From NCBI GenBank assembly GCA_050084985.1, contig JBITNC010000001.1, positions 8,122,001-8,186,000 on the forward strand: a stretch of 64,000 nt of DNA. The letters run 5' to 3'. The notes beneath the pieces are model-generated. The model was not told where the DNA came from. It saw only the letters and a list, made by a program, of their open reading frames with translations, and did not search any database. The DNA is from Nageia nagi (Eukaryota > Pinophyta). How positions within the stretch are numbered: the stretch's first letter is position 1; every line of letters starts with the position of its first letter. Both the position numbers and the translations under genes were made by a program. Positions 48,416 through 60,092 of this stretch are shown here, piece by piece.

Positions 48416-49672
48416 AGACGATTCTACGGTTTCACGGCTCAAAAATAGTCATCGTGGCATTTTCGCTAACAATTTTTTTTTGTAAGTTCCAAAATTTATT
48501 AGGTTTTTATAAGACATACCTAATAAGTTTTAGTTCAAATTTCAGCTACTAATTTGCTATATTTTGCAAGTTACACTCAGGGGAAGTTAAGGTTTGTGAC
48601 TAGTCTCAAAAGCAGGTCTGAAACAAGTGTTCTAGCTAAAAAGTGTATATATAAACTTTTATAGCTCCAAACTATGTTAAACATATTGGATTAGTTTGGT
48701 TAAGGACTGAAGTTTATATGGTACAATTTTTAAGGTCTAGGAATAAACAGGTGACATGTGGCACTTCGTACAAGTTTGCTCTTCTAAAAAATCCAAAAAT
48801 CAGCACATTTTGGGAAAGTTCCAACCATTTCCTCTTGGAATATCAGAATTTAAAAAAACCTATGGAATTGAAAAGAGGACATCTGAGGCTACCACAAGTA
48901 GAAATTTTAGACTCTAAAGGGACAAAATTTCAGATTTACATCAGTTGGAAGGTCAAATAATAGAACAGTCTCCAAATCATGATTTAAAAAGGTACATTTT
49001 TCTTAAAATTTGCATATATTTTGATTGGAAGGTCTATTTGGGGTGATTCAAAAGCTGTTAGAAAGAGGAGATTATTGTAGGTATAGAAATGTTTTGGCAT
49101 CTTTAAACATAGGAGCTATCATTACTTTGCCAGCACTGCATTCTAGGGAATTGTGGTCTCCTACAACGTACTCGTAGTATATCGCTTAGGCCACTATTGG
49201 ATTCTCTCACATACCTTTGATTATATAGAGAGGCCATCATGCTCATGCACATACATGGTATATAGAGAGGTCCTTTAGGATTCCCTCATGTACTATGAGT
49301 ATATTAGTAAGGGCCCTTTTCAAACGGTTGTGCATTAGATAGCACTATCATAGATTTGAGCTCCCATGTACCTTTGTATATAGGGAGACCCCCTAGAATC
49401 CTGAAAACAACCAAGTTAACCTTTTGAACATCCTTTTTTTGCAATAAACCAAGAACAGTACTCAAGGAGATTTCCCATATGTACCAAAAGGTAGTCAGGT
49501 AGTACGGCCAAGGGTACAATCTATCCTCTTTGGTTGGAGCTTTGAAATATTGGGCCGAGTACTATTGTTGGACCCTACGATATATCATGGTTTGTGAGAA
49601 TTGGACACTCCTATGAGGACCTTTGACTAAACCATGTGGGAAATTCCTAATCCATAGTAATACTCAGTCAAA
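48416..49672 (+). other. Element C leader
   Basis: About 1.25 kb between primer site and gag with no supported gene. An 80-codon ORF at 48718-48960 has no motif. Paired segments containing TATAGAGAGG occur near 49224 and 49260. Confidence 0.5.
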
Positions 49673-50830
49673 ATGCCACCGAAAATAATTGCTACACCAA
49701 CTAGACCTCCAAAGGGTTCATCCATGATTATAGCAGAAAGTGAAGACATATCCTTTCGAATATCCCAATTGGAAGAATTGGTTAAAGGGTGTGTAAAAAA
49801 GGGTGATTTGGAGGAATTAAAAAGGGATTTAATAAAAGGGATTTTAAGATCAATTGATTTAATCAATTTGAGGGAAGAGTTGGTGACTAATATGGATCAA
49901 AATATGGAAAAGATTTTTCAACTCATACAAAACCCAAAGGGAAAGATTCCTAAAGATGTTGATATGGCCCAAGGTTATCAGGAAAATAATTATATTGTTC
50001 AAGGAGATAAACCCTTCATTAATAAGCTTAATTTAGGAGGATATGCTTATACTAATGGAAGTAATCAAGCATGGTTCTCAAGGGGAATCCAACTCCCTAA
50101 GATCAACATGAGGAAGTTTGATGGAAAGGACCTCATCACTTGGATATTTCAAATGGAGCACTTTTTTGATCTACACCAAGTACCAACATCACAAAAAGTA
50201 ACTATTGCATCCTTGTATCTAGAGCCTGAGCAGGTTGTATGATACCAATGGCTTTGTGAATGTAAAAAGGGTTCTATTATATCTTGGTCCATTTTTACAA
50301 AGGAACTAATATCCTACCATGAGGATGTTAAGAATAATTTCTTCTTTACTCAATTGACAAATCTAAAGCAAAAAGGTTCAATGATGGAGCACATTCAACA
50401 ATTAAAGTTGAGTCTTAGAGTGAATGACATACCAAGTGATAGATTGTTGGATCTCTTTATGGGAACCTTAAAGGATAACATTCAACATGAGGTGCGTCTA
50501 TTTGAACCAACATCCTTAGAGATGGCTTTTAGGATGGCAAGGAAGGTTGAAAGTAAAAATATGGCAATGGCTACTAAAAGGTTCCCCTCGAACACCTATA
50601 AAGAAAATAATGTTCCTTCTTCTCACTTACCTAAACCTACAAGGTTGACACCTCAACAAATGGATGAAATACAAGCAAAGGGTCTATGTTTCAATTGTGA
50701 TAGCAAGTACAGTAAAGGACATAAGTGTGGGGAAAAGAAATTATTCTACATAGAATGTGAAGAGGAAGAAGAAGAAGAAGAAAAATCATCCACACTCAAA
50801 AGATTAGAAGAGATTACTACTAAAGAAATG
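49673..50830 (+). pseudogene. Element C gag
   Basis: Opens MPPKIIATPTRPPKG at 49673 with coiled-coil-like SFRISQLEELVKGCVKKGDL. The capsid reads PKINMRKFDGKDLITWIFQM, HFFDLHQVPTSQKV, then a TGA at 50240-50242 just before YQWL, where related proteins have Trp. Downstream the frame continues MTNLKQKGSMMEHIQQLKLS. The zinc knuckle near 50683 reads LCFNCDSKYSKGHKCGEKK with all Cys and His present, in the variant spacing usual for chromoviruses. A Glu-rich run follows. Confidence 0.9.
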
Positions 50831-51400
50831 ACTCCCACCATATCTTGTAATGCATTGGCTAGAATTACTGCTCCTCAAACTCTCAAGATAGAAGGATATA
50901 TCAAGAAGAAAAGGTAATAGTATTGATTGACTTGGTAGTACACATAATTTTATTCATTCCAAGATAGCCAAAGATTTGAATTGCTTCGTATATCTAGCAC
51001 CAAAGTTTCAAGTGATGGTTACAAATGGAGGAACTATAAATTGCTCAGGGAAGTGCCATAATATCAATCTAACCATGGGGGAATATGTACTAAAAATTCC
51101 AATGATTTCCATTCCAATGGGTGCTACTGATATTGTCTTGGGGGTCCAATGGTTACAATCATTGGGAAGAGTGGCTTTTAATTTTAAAAAACTTTTCATG
51201 AAATTTTCCTAGGAAGGAAAAGAGTTTGAATTAAGGGTGTCAAAGTGAAAGATTGTAAGATAATCAGCTCTAATGGCATGATAAAACTTTTGAGGAAGCA
51301 AAGAAAAGGTGTAATTGTACAATTATGCTCACTAGATGTCCAAACATCTAAGCAGGCAATTCTCTAGATCTCCAGAAAGTCATTGATAAGTATCCCAAGG
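50831..51400 (+). pseudogene. Element C aspartic protease
   Basis: SCNALARITAPQTLKIEGYI begins the domain. Near 50922-50955 one frame reads VLID and the next GSTHNFIHSKIAKDL; a single missing base within GACT-TGGT splits the D-S-G active site. The rest (50976-51212) is well kept: YLAPKFQVMVTNGGTI, LTMGEYVLKIPM, ATDIVLGVQWLQSLGRV. A stop follows FMKFS. Confidence 0.88.
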
Positions 51401-52345
51401 TATTTGATACTCCCAAAGGTCTCCCCCTAATCGAGATCATGATCATGTTATTAACTTAATTCTAGGAAGTGTTCCTCCAACATCAAACCTTACAAATATC
51501 CATATGCCCAAAAGAGTGAAATTGAATGTATGGTTGTAGAAATGCTAGAAACAGGTATAATTCGACCAAGCCAAAGTTCTTTCTCTTCCCTAGTAGTAAT
51601 GGTGCTTAATAAGGAGGGAGCATGGCGCATGTGTCTAGATTATAGAGAACTAAACAAGATCACTATTAAAGATAAATTTCCCATTCCTATCATTGATGAA
51701 TTGTTGGATGAATTACATGGAGCAAAATACTTCACCAAGCTAGATCTTCGCTCGGGATATCATCAAATTAGAATGAAGATAGAAGACATTTCAAAAATAG
51801 CATTCAGAACTCATGAAGGTCATTATGAATTCTTGGTCATGCCTTTTGGCCTTACTAATGCACCTTCTACTTTTCAAAGTTTGATAAATTCTATTTTCAA
51901 ACCCTTCCTTAGAAAATTTATGTTAGTATTCTTTGATGATATACTAATCTACAACAAGTCTTGGGAAGATCATGTTCAACATGTTGACAGGGTGCTCAAA
52001 CTATTGGAGGCACACCAATTGTATGCAAAACCATCCAAATGTTTCCTTGGGGTACAGGAGGTGGAATATTTGGGTCATATCATGTCTCATGAGGGTGTTA
52101 AGCCAGACCCTAACAAAATTTAAGCCATTAAGGAATGGACACTTCCCACAACCTTAAGGCACCTTAGAGGATTTTTGGGGTTAACGGGGTATTATCATAA
52201 GTTTGTTAAGAATTATGGGCAAATCATTGCACCTCTAACAACATTACTAAAGAAAGATGCATTTTCTTGGGCTCTAGAAGCAACTAAGGCCTTTGAATAT
52301 CTTAAAGAAGCAATGTGCAAAGCTCCTGTATTAGCTACATTAGGT
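51401..52345 (+). pseudogene. Element C reverse transcriptase
   Basis: The 51530-52123 ORF covers almost the whole domain without a break: [71 protein letters not shown], and the intact active site [15 protein letters not shown] near 51928. The connection reads [19 protein letters not shown], a TAA where the family has Gln, then [18 protein letters not shown]. The frame stops resembling this protein at MCKAPVLAT near 52340, where RNase H should begin. Confidence 0.92.
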
Positions 52346-53431
52346 CTTTTACAACCATTACCCATTCCAAGTCAACATTAGGAGGAAGTCTCAATGGATT
52401 TTATCATGGGTCTACCCAAGTCTAAAGGAAAGAGTGTCATTATGGTGGTTGTTGATAGACTTACCAAGTATGCACACTTTTGTGCACTATCCCATCCCTT
52501 CAAAGCTAGTACAGTCGCTACTACATTCATGGAGATAGTTCAAAAATTACATGGAAACCCAAAGATTATTGTAAGTGATAGAGATCCCATTTTCATTGGG
52601 AATTTTTGGACAGAATTATTTTCTTGTCTCGGTACTCAATTCGCTCATAGCTCATCTTATCATCCTCAATCTGATGGTCAAACTGAGATAGTGAACAAAT
52701 GTTTGGAAGGATATCTTCATTACTTTGTATCTCATAAACAAACACAATGGGTCAAGTGGTTATCTTTGGCAGAATGGTGGTATAACACTTCCTTCCATAT
52801 CGTAGCAAAAATGACCCCATTTATGGTGCTTTATGGATATCATCCACCATCCATCACATCATATATAAGAGACAAATCAAAGGTTCAAGTAGTGGAAGAT
52901 CACATCGAGCATCAACAACAAGTTCTCCAACTCTTAAAGGATAACCTGACCTTGGCATAGAATCGAATGAAACAACTAGCAAATCAACATCGTAGTGAAA
53001 GAAGTTTTAAAGTGGATGATTAGGTGTTTTTACGACTACAACCATACAAATAGATGTCACTCAAGCAATCTAAGAAGGATAACAAACTATCTCCTAAGTA
53101 CTATGGGCCTTATAAGGTGTTGCAAAAGATTAGTAGTATGGCATACAAATTGAAGCTTTTGGCTTCTTCATGAGTACACCCAGTTTTTTAGGTTTCATGC
53201 TTAAAGAAGGTTATCAGTGACAAGATCCCAGTTCAAACTACACTTTTAGAACTTGATGAGGAAGGGAAAATTATATTGGATCCAGAAGTAATCACTGAAT
53301 CAAGAATCTGTAAGCTAAGAAATTGATCAATTTTAGAGTATCTCATTAAGTGGAAGAACCTACCTGCTGAAGATTCCACATGGGAAGATGAGAATTTTCT
53401 ACAGAAGCATCTAAAACTACTCAAATGTTGA
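52346..53431 (+). pseudogene. Element C integrase core and chromodomain-like tail
   Basis: Starts abruptly at [12 protein letters not shown], which normally lies after the zinc-binding domain. A TAG at 52379-52381 replaces Trp, then MDFIMGLPKSKGKSVIMVVV, KIIVSDRDPIFIG and HPQSDGQTEIVNKCLEGYL show all three catalytic residues (Asp, Asp, Glu). The GPY-type tail reads SPKYYGPYKVLQKI. At 53226-53428 a chromodomain-like end reads ITESRICKLRN and SILEYLIKWKNLPAEDSTWE. Stops in the tail stand where the family has Trp or Gln. Confidence 0.92.
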
Positions 53432-53461
53432 GGACAATGTTTTTTTTGAAGGAAAGGGGCA

Positions 53462-53801
53462 TGTTAGGTCCCTATACTACTCATGTAGCCCATATATTAT
53501 TATTATGTGTCGCATAGAAGCCCACTATGGTTATTGTTATTCCCTTACATTATTATTGTTATGTCGACTAGACATTATTATTGTTATGTCGGCTAGTGTC
53601 CTTTCATTGTAGTGGCACCCCTTGGACTCCTATATATACTAAGGAGGTATTATCATTTGTATTGTCTATGTTTATATAATTTATGTGATGTAAATGAGGT
53701 TGCCCCCTTGAAGTGGCTTATTACAGATTTTATCTCTTATTCAAGGCATTGAGCTCCTTCTCTCATGATTTTATGCTATTTTGGGAACTTTGTTCATAAC
53801 A
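53462..53801 (+). repeat. 3' LTR of element C
   Basis: TGTTAGGTCCC to CATAACA. A polypurine tract AAGGAAAGGGGCA lies at 53449-53461 directly before it. Confidence 0.95.
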
Positions 53802-55380
53802 AAATATCCCATTCTTACTTATATGTGAACATTCTTTATAATTAAAGCTTTTAATGATGCTTTATGCTCAAAAATGGGATCTATCTCATTGCTTATTACT
53901 ATGGGATCTAAAATAGTACAAACATTGTTGCAAGTTATTGAAGAAGATATAATGCAATACAACCTACTCTTAGGGAGACTTTAGATTAGAGACATGACAT
54001 GCATCCCATCTACATATCAAAACTATCTAAAATATATTCATGATGGGATGGTACATTTTGTACTTGGAGATAAATATCTATACTCCCATTGAAATTACAC
54101 ACAACTTTAAGGAGAAATAACTTTACCTTCTACTCATTATTTTACATTGTCTATAATTCCAAAAAAGGTGTCAATAGTAGATATTGAAAAAAAAGGTTCT
54201 TCTCCAAGTTCATTAAAAGGAATAGATCTTGTTGACCTTGAAATACCTCATACACCAAATATTAATAAGGATCCATTACCAAAATAGAATCGACACTCTT
54301 AGAAAAGCAAAAATGAGAAGAAAGAGCATGAAGATTAGAAGAATTAAACAAAGCCTCATCATCAAAAGCCTCTTATCCCATGAATACATCAGATAATGAT
54401 ATTACAATAAAATATGAACTATCTAATATCTATCATGTGACTATAAGATTAACAGATCATGGAATAGGTGAGTTTACAATTGATGATGTCATTTTTAATA
54501 TTCCCACAACTCAAGAAATAGGAAGACCTAAAGAATCTACTACTATAGTAGGAAAATTAATACCATTGGGGTAATTACCTAATTAAACATTTTTTGTATA
54601 TCATAGAACCACCTATCCTCCCTTTACCTCAATCTAATGAAGATATATTCTGTGATTCATTAGAATACTTATCACTAGATGTAATATCATTTGCCCAAAG
54701 ATAATTTGATAGATGTCAGTGGAAAGGATAAGGTTTAGGATGATATGAACAAGGACCTAGGTACACCATTGATATTTATTATCAATTTCCTAGTGATAAG
54801 ACATGATTAGGCTATAAGAACAAAAATCAAGGATTATCTAATTGTAAGATAATTGAACTAGGATTGGAAGCCAAAAAATTTGAAAATTTGTTTGAAACAC
54901 CTAAATGGATGATAAATCAAGATGATATAGAGTTTGAAATATTATTCTTAAGAGGATTATTTTATGATATGTTAATTAATATGGTAGAAATTATGAAAAT
55001 ATGTGATAATTTCATGCATAAAATAGATTTTGATTGGTCTAAAAGTGATGAGTTTGAGACAATAGATTCAAAAACTTCAAGTAGCTCTTCCTCATACTTT
55101 TTTGTAGATGAAGAAACCATAGACTTTACATTGATTCCTAAAAAACCTATAATCCAAGACTTCAAAGATATATATACAATATTAAGAAATTCAGACTTGA
55201 ATATGAATACTACCTTAGAATACAAATATGAAGATGAGGATGAAGAATACAATGCAAATGATAATAATTAGATTCTAATACCTAACCAATTGGAGGAAGC
55301 ATCTCACATGTTAATTGAAGAAATCATTAAGGTTGACTTAAGTGATGATCCTAACAAACCTTAAATCATTCAATTAGGAA
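53802..55380 (+). pseudogene. Element D protease end and linker with G-patch-like segment
   Basis: Protease continues IPFL, then GSKIVQTLLQVIEEDIMQYN, LLLGRL, IRDMTCIPSTYQNYLKYIHD. The linker at about 54690-54810 reads FDRCQWKG-stop-GLG-stop-YEQGPRYTIDIYYQFPSDKT and GYKNKNQGL. This resembles a G-patch (Gly-rich, G-x-GLG, aromatic), which some Tat-like elements carry between protease and reverse transcriptase. The 54864-55271 ORF (WMINQDDIEFEILFLRGLFY, then Ser- and Asp/Glu-rich) is the acidic spacer before reverse transcriptase. Confidence 0.72.
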
Positions 55381-56515
55381 AATCCCTTACTAAAAATGAA
55401 AGAAAAGAGTTCATCATAATACTCAAATAAAAATAGAAAATATTTGCATGGTCATATGCTGATATGCTTGGACTTGATCCTAATCTAGTAGTACATAATC
55501 TCTGCATAAAGGAAGGTGTAAAACTTGTTAAATAGAAGTTAGCAAAAATGCATCTCACAATCACCTTGATGGTAAAAGAATAGTTGCAAAAAATTTAAAA
55601 AGTTAAGTTTATCCATTCGATTGATTATTCTGAAGGTATTTATAATATGACATAGATTAAAAAATCCACTAAGAAGATTTGAATATGTACAAACTTTAGA
55701 GATCTAAACAAAGCATTCCCTAAGGATGAATTTACCCTACCAAACATAGATACCTTAGTCAATTCTACTATAGGACATGAAATGTTATCACTCATGGATG
55801 GATTTTTAGGATATAACCAAATTAAAGTAGCATTAGAAGACCAATGTAAAATCACATTCATAACACCTTGGGGAACATTCTATTATAAATTAATACCTTT
55901 TGGATTGAAAAATGCTAGATCTACCTATCAAAGAGCCATGACATACATTTTTCATGATTACATGCATGACATTATAGAGGATTATGTAGATGATGTATTG
56001 GATAAATAAAAAATATGGGAAGATCATCCTAGAATACTCATCAAAATATTTGATCAGTTACTAGAACATAAGATTTGATTAAACCCAAAAAATATGTTTT
56101 TGAAGTAACATTTGGGAAATTATTAGTTTTCATTGTCTCTAGTTAAGGAATTAAGTAGATCCTAACAAGATAAAATTCATAACAAATATGTTAGCCCCCT
56201 TAAACATAAAACAACTACAAAGCTTGTAGGTAAGTTACAAGCCATAAGACATTTCATTTCTTAGTTGTGAGACAAATGTAAACCTTTTAACAAACTCTTA
56301 AAGAAAGGGATTACATTTCACTAGGGCAATGAACAATAAGAAGCATTCGAAAAAATAAAGTGCTATCTTCTTTGACCATTTATTTTAGTACCACCTAAGC
56401 CTGGAGAACCATTCTTGTTATATATATCTGCCACAAAAAACATCCTTAGGAACTATGCTTGCACAAAAGAACAAAAATAGTAATGGGAAAGAGTTTATTT
56501 TCAGTCATTTAAACA
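55381..56515 (+). pseudogene. Element D reverse transcriptase and first RNase H start
   Basis: Tat-type sequence: FAWSYADMLGLDPNLVVHNL near 55445, then FIHSIDYSEGIYNMT, FRDLNKAFPKDEFTLPNIDT, LSLMDGFLGYNQIKVALEDQ, TPWGTFYYKLIPFGLKNARS and TYQRAMTYIFHDYMHDIIED. The active site is YVDDVL near 55984. RNase H begins near 56400 (PFLLYISATKNI and, in the next frame, MLAQKNKNSNGKEFIFSHLN), then stops at the copia fragment E. Stops occur at several Trp, Gln and Lys positions. Confidence 0.9.
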
Positions 56516-57828
56516 GTAGTTACTAGCCTTCCTCCATGATTTTTATCATAAATTTTGCACATTCTATCTTCAAACACCAATTTGTAATTTTTCTCAAGCA
56601 TTTGGCCAATACTTAATAAACTTTGTTTTAAATCCGGAGTGTAGTAAATGTTCTTTACCTTCATGGTTCCCTGTTTTGTTGGAACTTGCATCTCTCCTTT
56701 GCCATGTATCTCCAACCTCTTCTCATTTCCCAACCGCACACTGGATTTGTAGGAATGATCAACCGCTGAAAGTAAAGATTTCTCACCGGTCATGTGGTTT
56801 GAGCAGCCACTATCTAATAGCCAAGTCTCTTCTCCAAGTTTTTCACAATCCATCATTGATAAGAACAATTGTTCTTCACCATAACCATGTTCTTCTTCTC
56901 CATAGTTTGCAGCCTTCCCTTCATTTGCTTGTTTTGATCTACATTCATACTCAAAATGGCCAAATTTATTACAATAAAAACATTGCATATTCCTCTTATC
57001 CTTACCTCTACCAGTTCCTCTTCCAGAGTGTCTCCCCCTTGATGATGAAGCTGGTTCACTTTCATAATTCTGCTCTCTTCCTCTACCTCTTCCAAATGAA
57101 CCTCTTCTTCCTCCTCTTCCAGTTCTGCCTCCTCTTCCTCTTGCACCTCTCCCTTGTCCTTCATTCTCTTTGATAGAGAATGCTTGCTCATCACTATTTC
57201 TTGTTCCAACCTTTGTCCTCTTTGTCATCCTCTCTTCATGAGATGTGAGAGAGCCAATCAAATTGTCAATTTCCAAGGATGAGAGGTCTTTTGTTTCTTC
57301 AATTATGAGTGCAGCATGGTCAAATTTTTTGGTTAAGGTTCTCAAAACCTTCTTGATGACAACCTCCTTTTCAGTCTTCTCTCCAAGAGTGGCCATCTTA
57401 TTGACTATGGCTTTCACTCTCACACAATAATCTCCAACAGTCTCCTTCTCCTCTTGCTTCATATTTTCAAACTCCCTTCTCAATGTTTGGAGTTTTACTT
57501 CCTTCACCTTGAGGCTCCCTTGATAGCCTTCTCTCAAGACTGCCCATGCTTCTTGGGCTGAGACACATGCTGATATTCATGGGAAGATGCTCCTATCTAA
57601 GGCTGTTTGTATGAAGGATAGAGCCATGGAGTTTTGTCTCTCATTCTCCTTTGCTTCCTTCTTTGCATCCGCACTCAATGCACTCCAATCTATCGGTTTA
57701 GTGTAGCCAGCCACTACAATGTCCCAATATCCTTTTTTGGTTAGTAGAGTCTTCATTCGAACACTCCAATATTCATAGTCTGCTCCATCAAACTCTGGAA
57801 TGATGATTGAGTTGGAGTTGCTTGCCAT
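56516..57828 (-). pseudogene. Copia E gag and start of protease
   Basis: ATG at 57828 (MASNSNSIIIPEFDGADYEY) starts Gag after the primer site. One in-frame TGA at 57577-57579 (RSIFP-stop-ISACVSAQEAW) is the only stop in about 440 codons, probably from CGA. The UBN2 core has LQTLRREFENMKQEEKETVG and DYCVRVKAIVNKMATLGEKT. An Arg/Gly-rich stretch precedes an intact knuckle CFYCNKFGHFEYEC. Protease begins WLLDSGCSNHMTG with D-S-G intact. The pre-integrase part (VKNIYYTPDLKQSLLSIGQM) ends at LVTTV, where D sequence takes over. Confidence 0.92.
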
Positions 57829-57864
57829 GTCTTCACTTCTTGAACCCAAATTGATCCAACCTTG

Positions 57865-57876
57865 CTCTGATACCAA
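57865..57876 (-). other. Primer binding site of copia E
   Basis: The minus strand reads TGGTATCAGAGC, the exact tRNA-Met site, directly after the LTR. Confidence 0.92.
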
Positions 57877-57877
57877 A

Positions 57878-58279
57878 TGAAGTTCTTTAACTATAAAAAA
57901 AATGAATTGCCTAACAATTCACAATGCAAGTCAAAAAAATTAAATTGCACAACTCAACAACAATAGAGAACTGAAATTGAATCCAACACCAAATTGATTA
58001 TTGAGAATGCAAGCTACAACTCCAATACAACTCCACACACTTTGATGAAATTGCAAAATACATTACAAACATTTATAGAGGCCGTAGTCGACCTTTACCC
58101 TTCAACCTAGAAGCTGAAACACCAAGAAACATGAACTAGAAAGCCATAGGAAGGAAAAATGACATACATAGAAAATAGAACTAGCCGACAGGCCGACTAC
58201 TTAGCCGAGTGGCCGATTCACTTATTCTAGCCGGTTGGCCGGTTACAGGTAGCTGGTCGGTTGGTCTTCAAATTCTTCA
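57878..58279 (-). repeat. 5' LTR of copia E
   Basis: 402 bases with plus-strand ends TGAAGTTC and AATTCTTCA. The minus-strand TATA box (CTATAAAT) is at 58072-58079. The distal end (58185-58265) is GC-rich with repeated GGCCGA and CCGGTTGG motifs, which stand out in this AT-rich window. Confidence 0.88.
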
Positions 58280-59988
58280 AGTGTTATGGTCATTACACCC
58301 CAAGAGTTCCCATATCCTATTCTTTTAAGCTTAACTTTCCATGTACCAAAAATAATGCTAAGTATGAAGTTTTAATCTTAACTATAAAAATCACCATAAA
58401 ATTAAAGTTAAAAAAATTTAAATTTATTGGTGACTTGTTATTGATTGTAAACCAAGTCAAATAAATCCTCCATTATAAAGAAACTTTGATACAAAAATAT
58501 AAGAAATTGGTAAACAACCTACTATCATCTTTCAAAAAATATGATTTAGAAGCAACACCATGATCAACTAATAGATTTGTTTATACTAGACTTCTATTGG
58601 ATCTTTAATGCTTGCAAAACCTAATAAAAAATGATCCTTATAGAGATTGTCCAAATCACTCAATCCTCAATGGAATAAAATGAAATCAAACATTTAGTTC
58701 AAGACATCGCAATGGAAGAAAAAACTTTATGGTATACATAATTTTTTAAATTCCTAAGACATGGGGTATGACCTAAAGATTTAATGCAATCCTTTAGAAA
58801 ACTATTTAAGATAAAAGCTTTTCACTTTTGCATGATAGGAGATGTCCTATATTGTAGGGGTTTTTATAGGATATTACTTAGATATTTAGAGTGGGCTAAT
58901 TCACAAATCACCATTTCATGTGGACATGATGGAATTTGTGGAGGACCTTTTAGTGGTTCTGCAATTACAAAATAATTAATATGTATGGGATATTATTGGC
59001 CTACTATGGAACATGACTGTCTGGAATATGTTAAAATGTGTGTTAAATATCAACATACAAATTTATTTAATCAACCTTCACATACATTACAACCCATGCA
59101 ATCATTATGGCCACACTCAAGATGGGCATTAGATTTAATAGGTCAAATCTCTCCTATTTCATCAGGAGGTCACAAATTTATAATAACTACTACAAAATAT
59201 TTTATGAAATGGGTAGAAGCCATTCCTATGATTTCAACAAAAGGGCCAAAAATAGCAGAATTCATACAAAACCACATTATATGTCATTTTGGAATTCATG
59301 CTCAAATTATCATAGATAATGGGAAAAACTTCAAAAACAAAAAAGTCTAAGCTTTATGTAAAGGATATAATATCCAATTGAGCTTTTTCACACCTTCCTA
59401 TCCTCAAGGGAATGGCCAAACTGAAGCCACAAACAAAACCATTCCTAGTATTTTACTAAAAACTATTGATGATTTCCATTGAGATGGGCATGTAAGGATT
59501 TCACATGCATTATGGGCTTATCAAACTAGTATTTGAACTCTTATTGGGGCAATCCCATTTTCTTTAGTTTATGGAGAAGAAGTATTATTACCCATAGAAA
59601 TAGAGCCTCCCTTTCTATGAATTACCTTACAAGACTATATCACAGATGAAGTAGCTCTTCAAATGAGATTAGATCAATTGTTACTTCTAGAAGAAAGAAG
59701 AGTTAATGCTTTATAACATTTGCATACTTATCAAAATCATATTAAATGAGATTTTTATAAAAAATTTAAAATTTAGGAAATTAATAGAGAGAATTTAGTT
59801 CTAAAAGAAAACCAAAAAACTTCTCGAATCGAATGATAACTTCATGACAAGTTTGCTCCTAACTAGTTAGGATCCTTTATAATTAAAAGAAAATTTGGAT
59901 ATAGAGCTTATCATTTAGTTAATATGGAAGGTAATGAAGAGCATGAACCTATAAACATCATGCATCTTAATCCTTTCTATAGTTAATA
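58280..59988 (+). pseudogene. Element D second RNase H part and integrase
   Basis: RNase H resumes GHYTPRVPISYSFKLNFPC, CTKNNAKYEVLILTIKI, FIGDLLLIVNQV, the Tat second RNase H, and continues KKYDLEATP and WYT-like. Integrase: DVLYCRGFYRILLRYLE near 58840, MGYYWPTMEHDCLEYVKMC at 58985, WALDLIGQISPISSGGHKFI, IIIDNGKNFKNKKV, and NGQTEATNKTIPSILLKTI. The three catalytic residues (Asp, Asp, Glu) are visible. The tail GSFIIKRKFGYRAYHLVNME and NIMHLNPFYS ends at 59988. Stops are scattered through the second half. Confidence 0.88.
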
Positions 59989-60092
59989 AGCTCTTTGATT
60001 TACAATTGTATATATTATGAATAGTCTTTTAGTTTAAATCAACAAATATACTTTCCTTAAACTTATACATATTTAATGTATTTGAAATAAAA

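Larger units (their letters stand above)
48063..53801 (+). mobile_element. Ty3/gypsy chromovirus 'C' inserted in element D protease
   Basis: LTRs at 48063-48401 and 53462-53801 flank gag, protease, reverse transcriptase, integrase and a chromodomain-like tail. The flanks GAATA (48058-48062) and AAATA (53802-53806) are a target duplication with one change. Rejoining the flanks makes the D protease frame continuous. At 5.7 kb it is shorter than its relatives because RNase H and the integrase N-terminus are missing. This is among the least decayed elements in the window. Confidence 0.93.
56516..58279 (-). mobile_element. Truncated copia element 'E' inside element D RNase H
   Basis: Minus-strand LTR at 57878-58279, primer site at 57865-57876 and a nearly open gag-protease. 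It ends near 56516 in the middle of the pre-integrase region, with no integrase, reverse transcriptase or second LTR. On the left D breaks off in RNase H at HLNS; on the right D resumes about 130 codons later in the family (GHYTPRVPISYSF). One deletion that removed the rest of E and about 400 bases of D explains both. Confidence 0.85.

Noticed and set aside
56676-57173. 165-codon plus-strand ORF
   Set aside because: It is antisense to copia E gag, which has an intact knuckle and protease start on the minus strand.
55381-59988. Endogenous pararetrovirus as an alternative for element D
   Set aside because: D has an integrase with a full catalytic triad and a 5' LTR with a primer-like site; no movement protein is seen.
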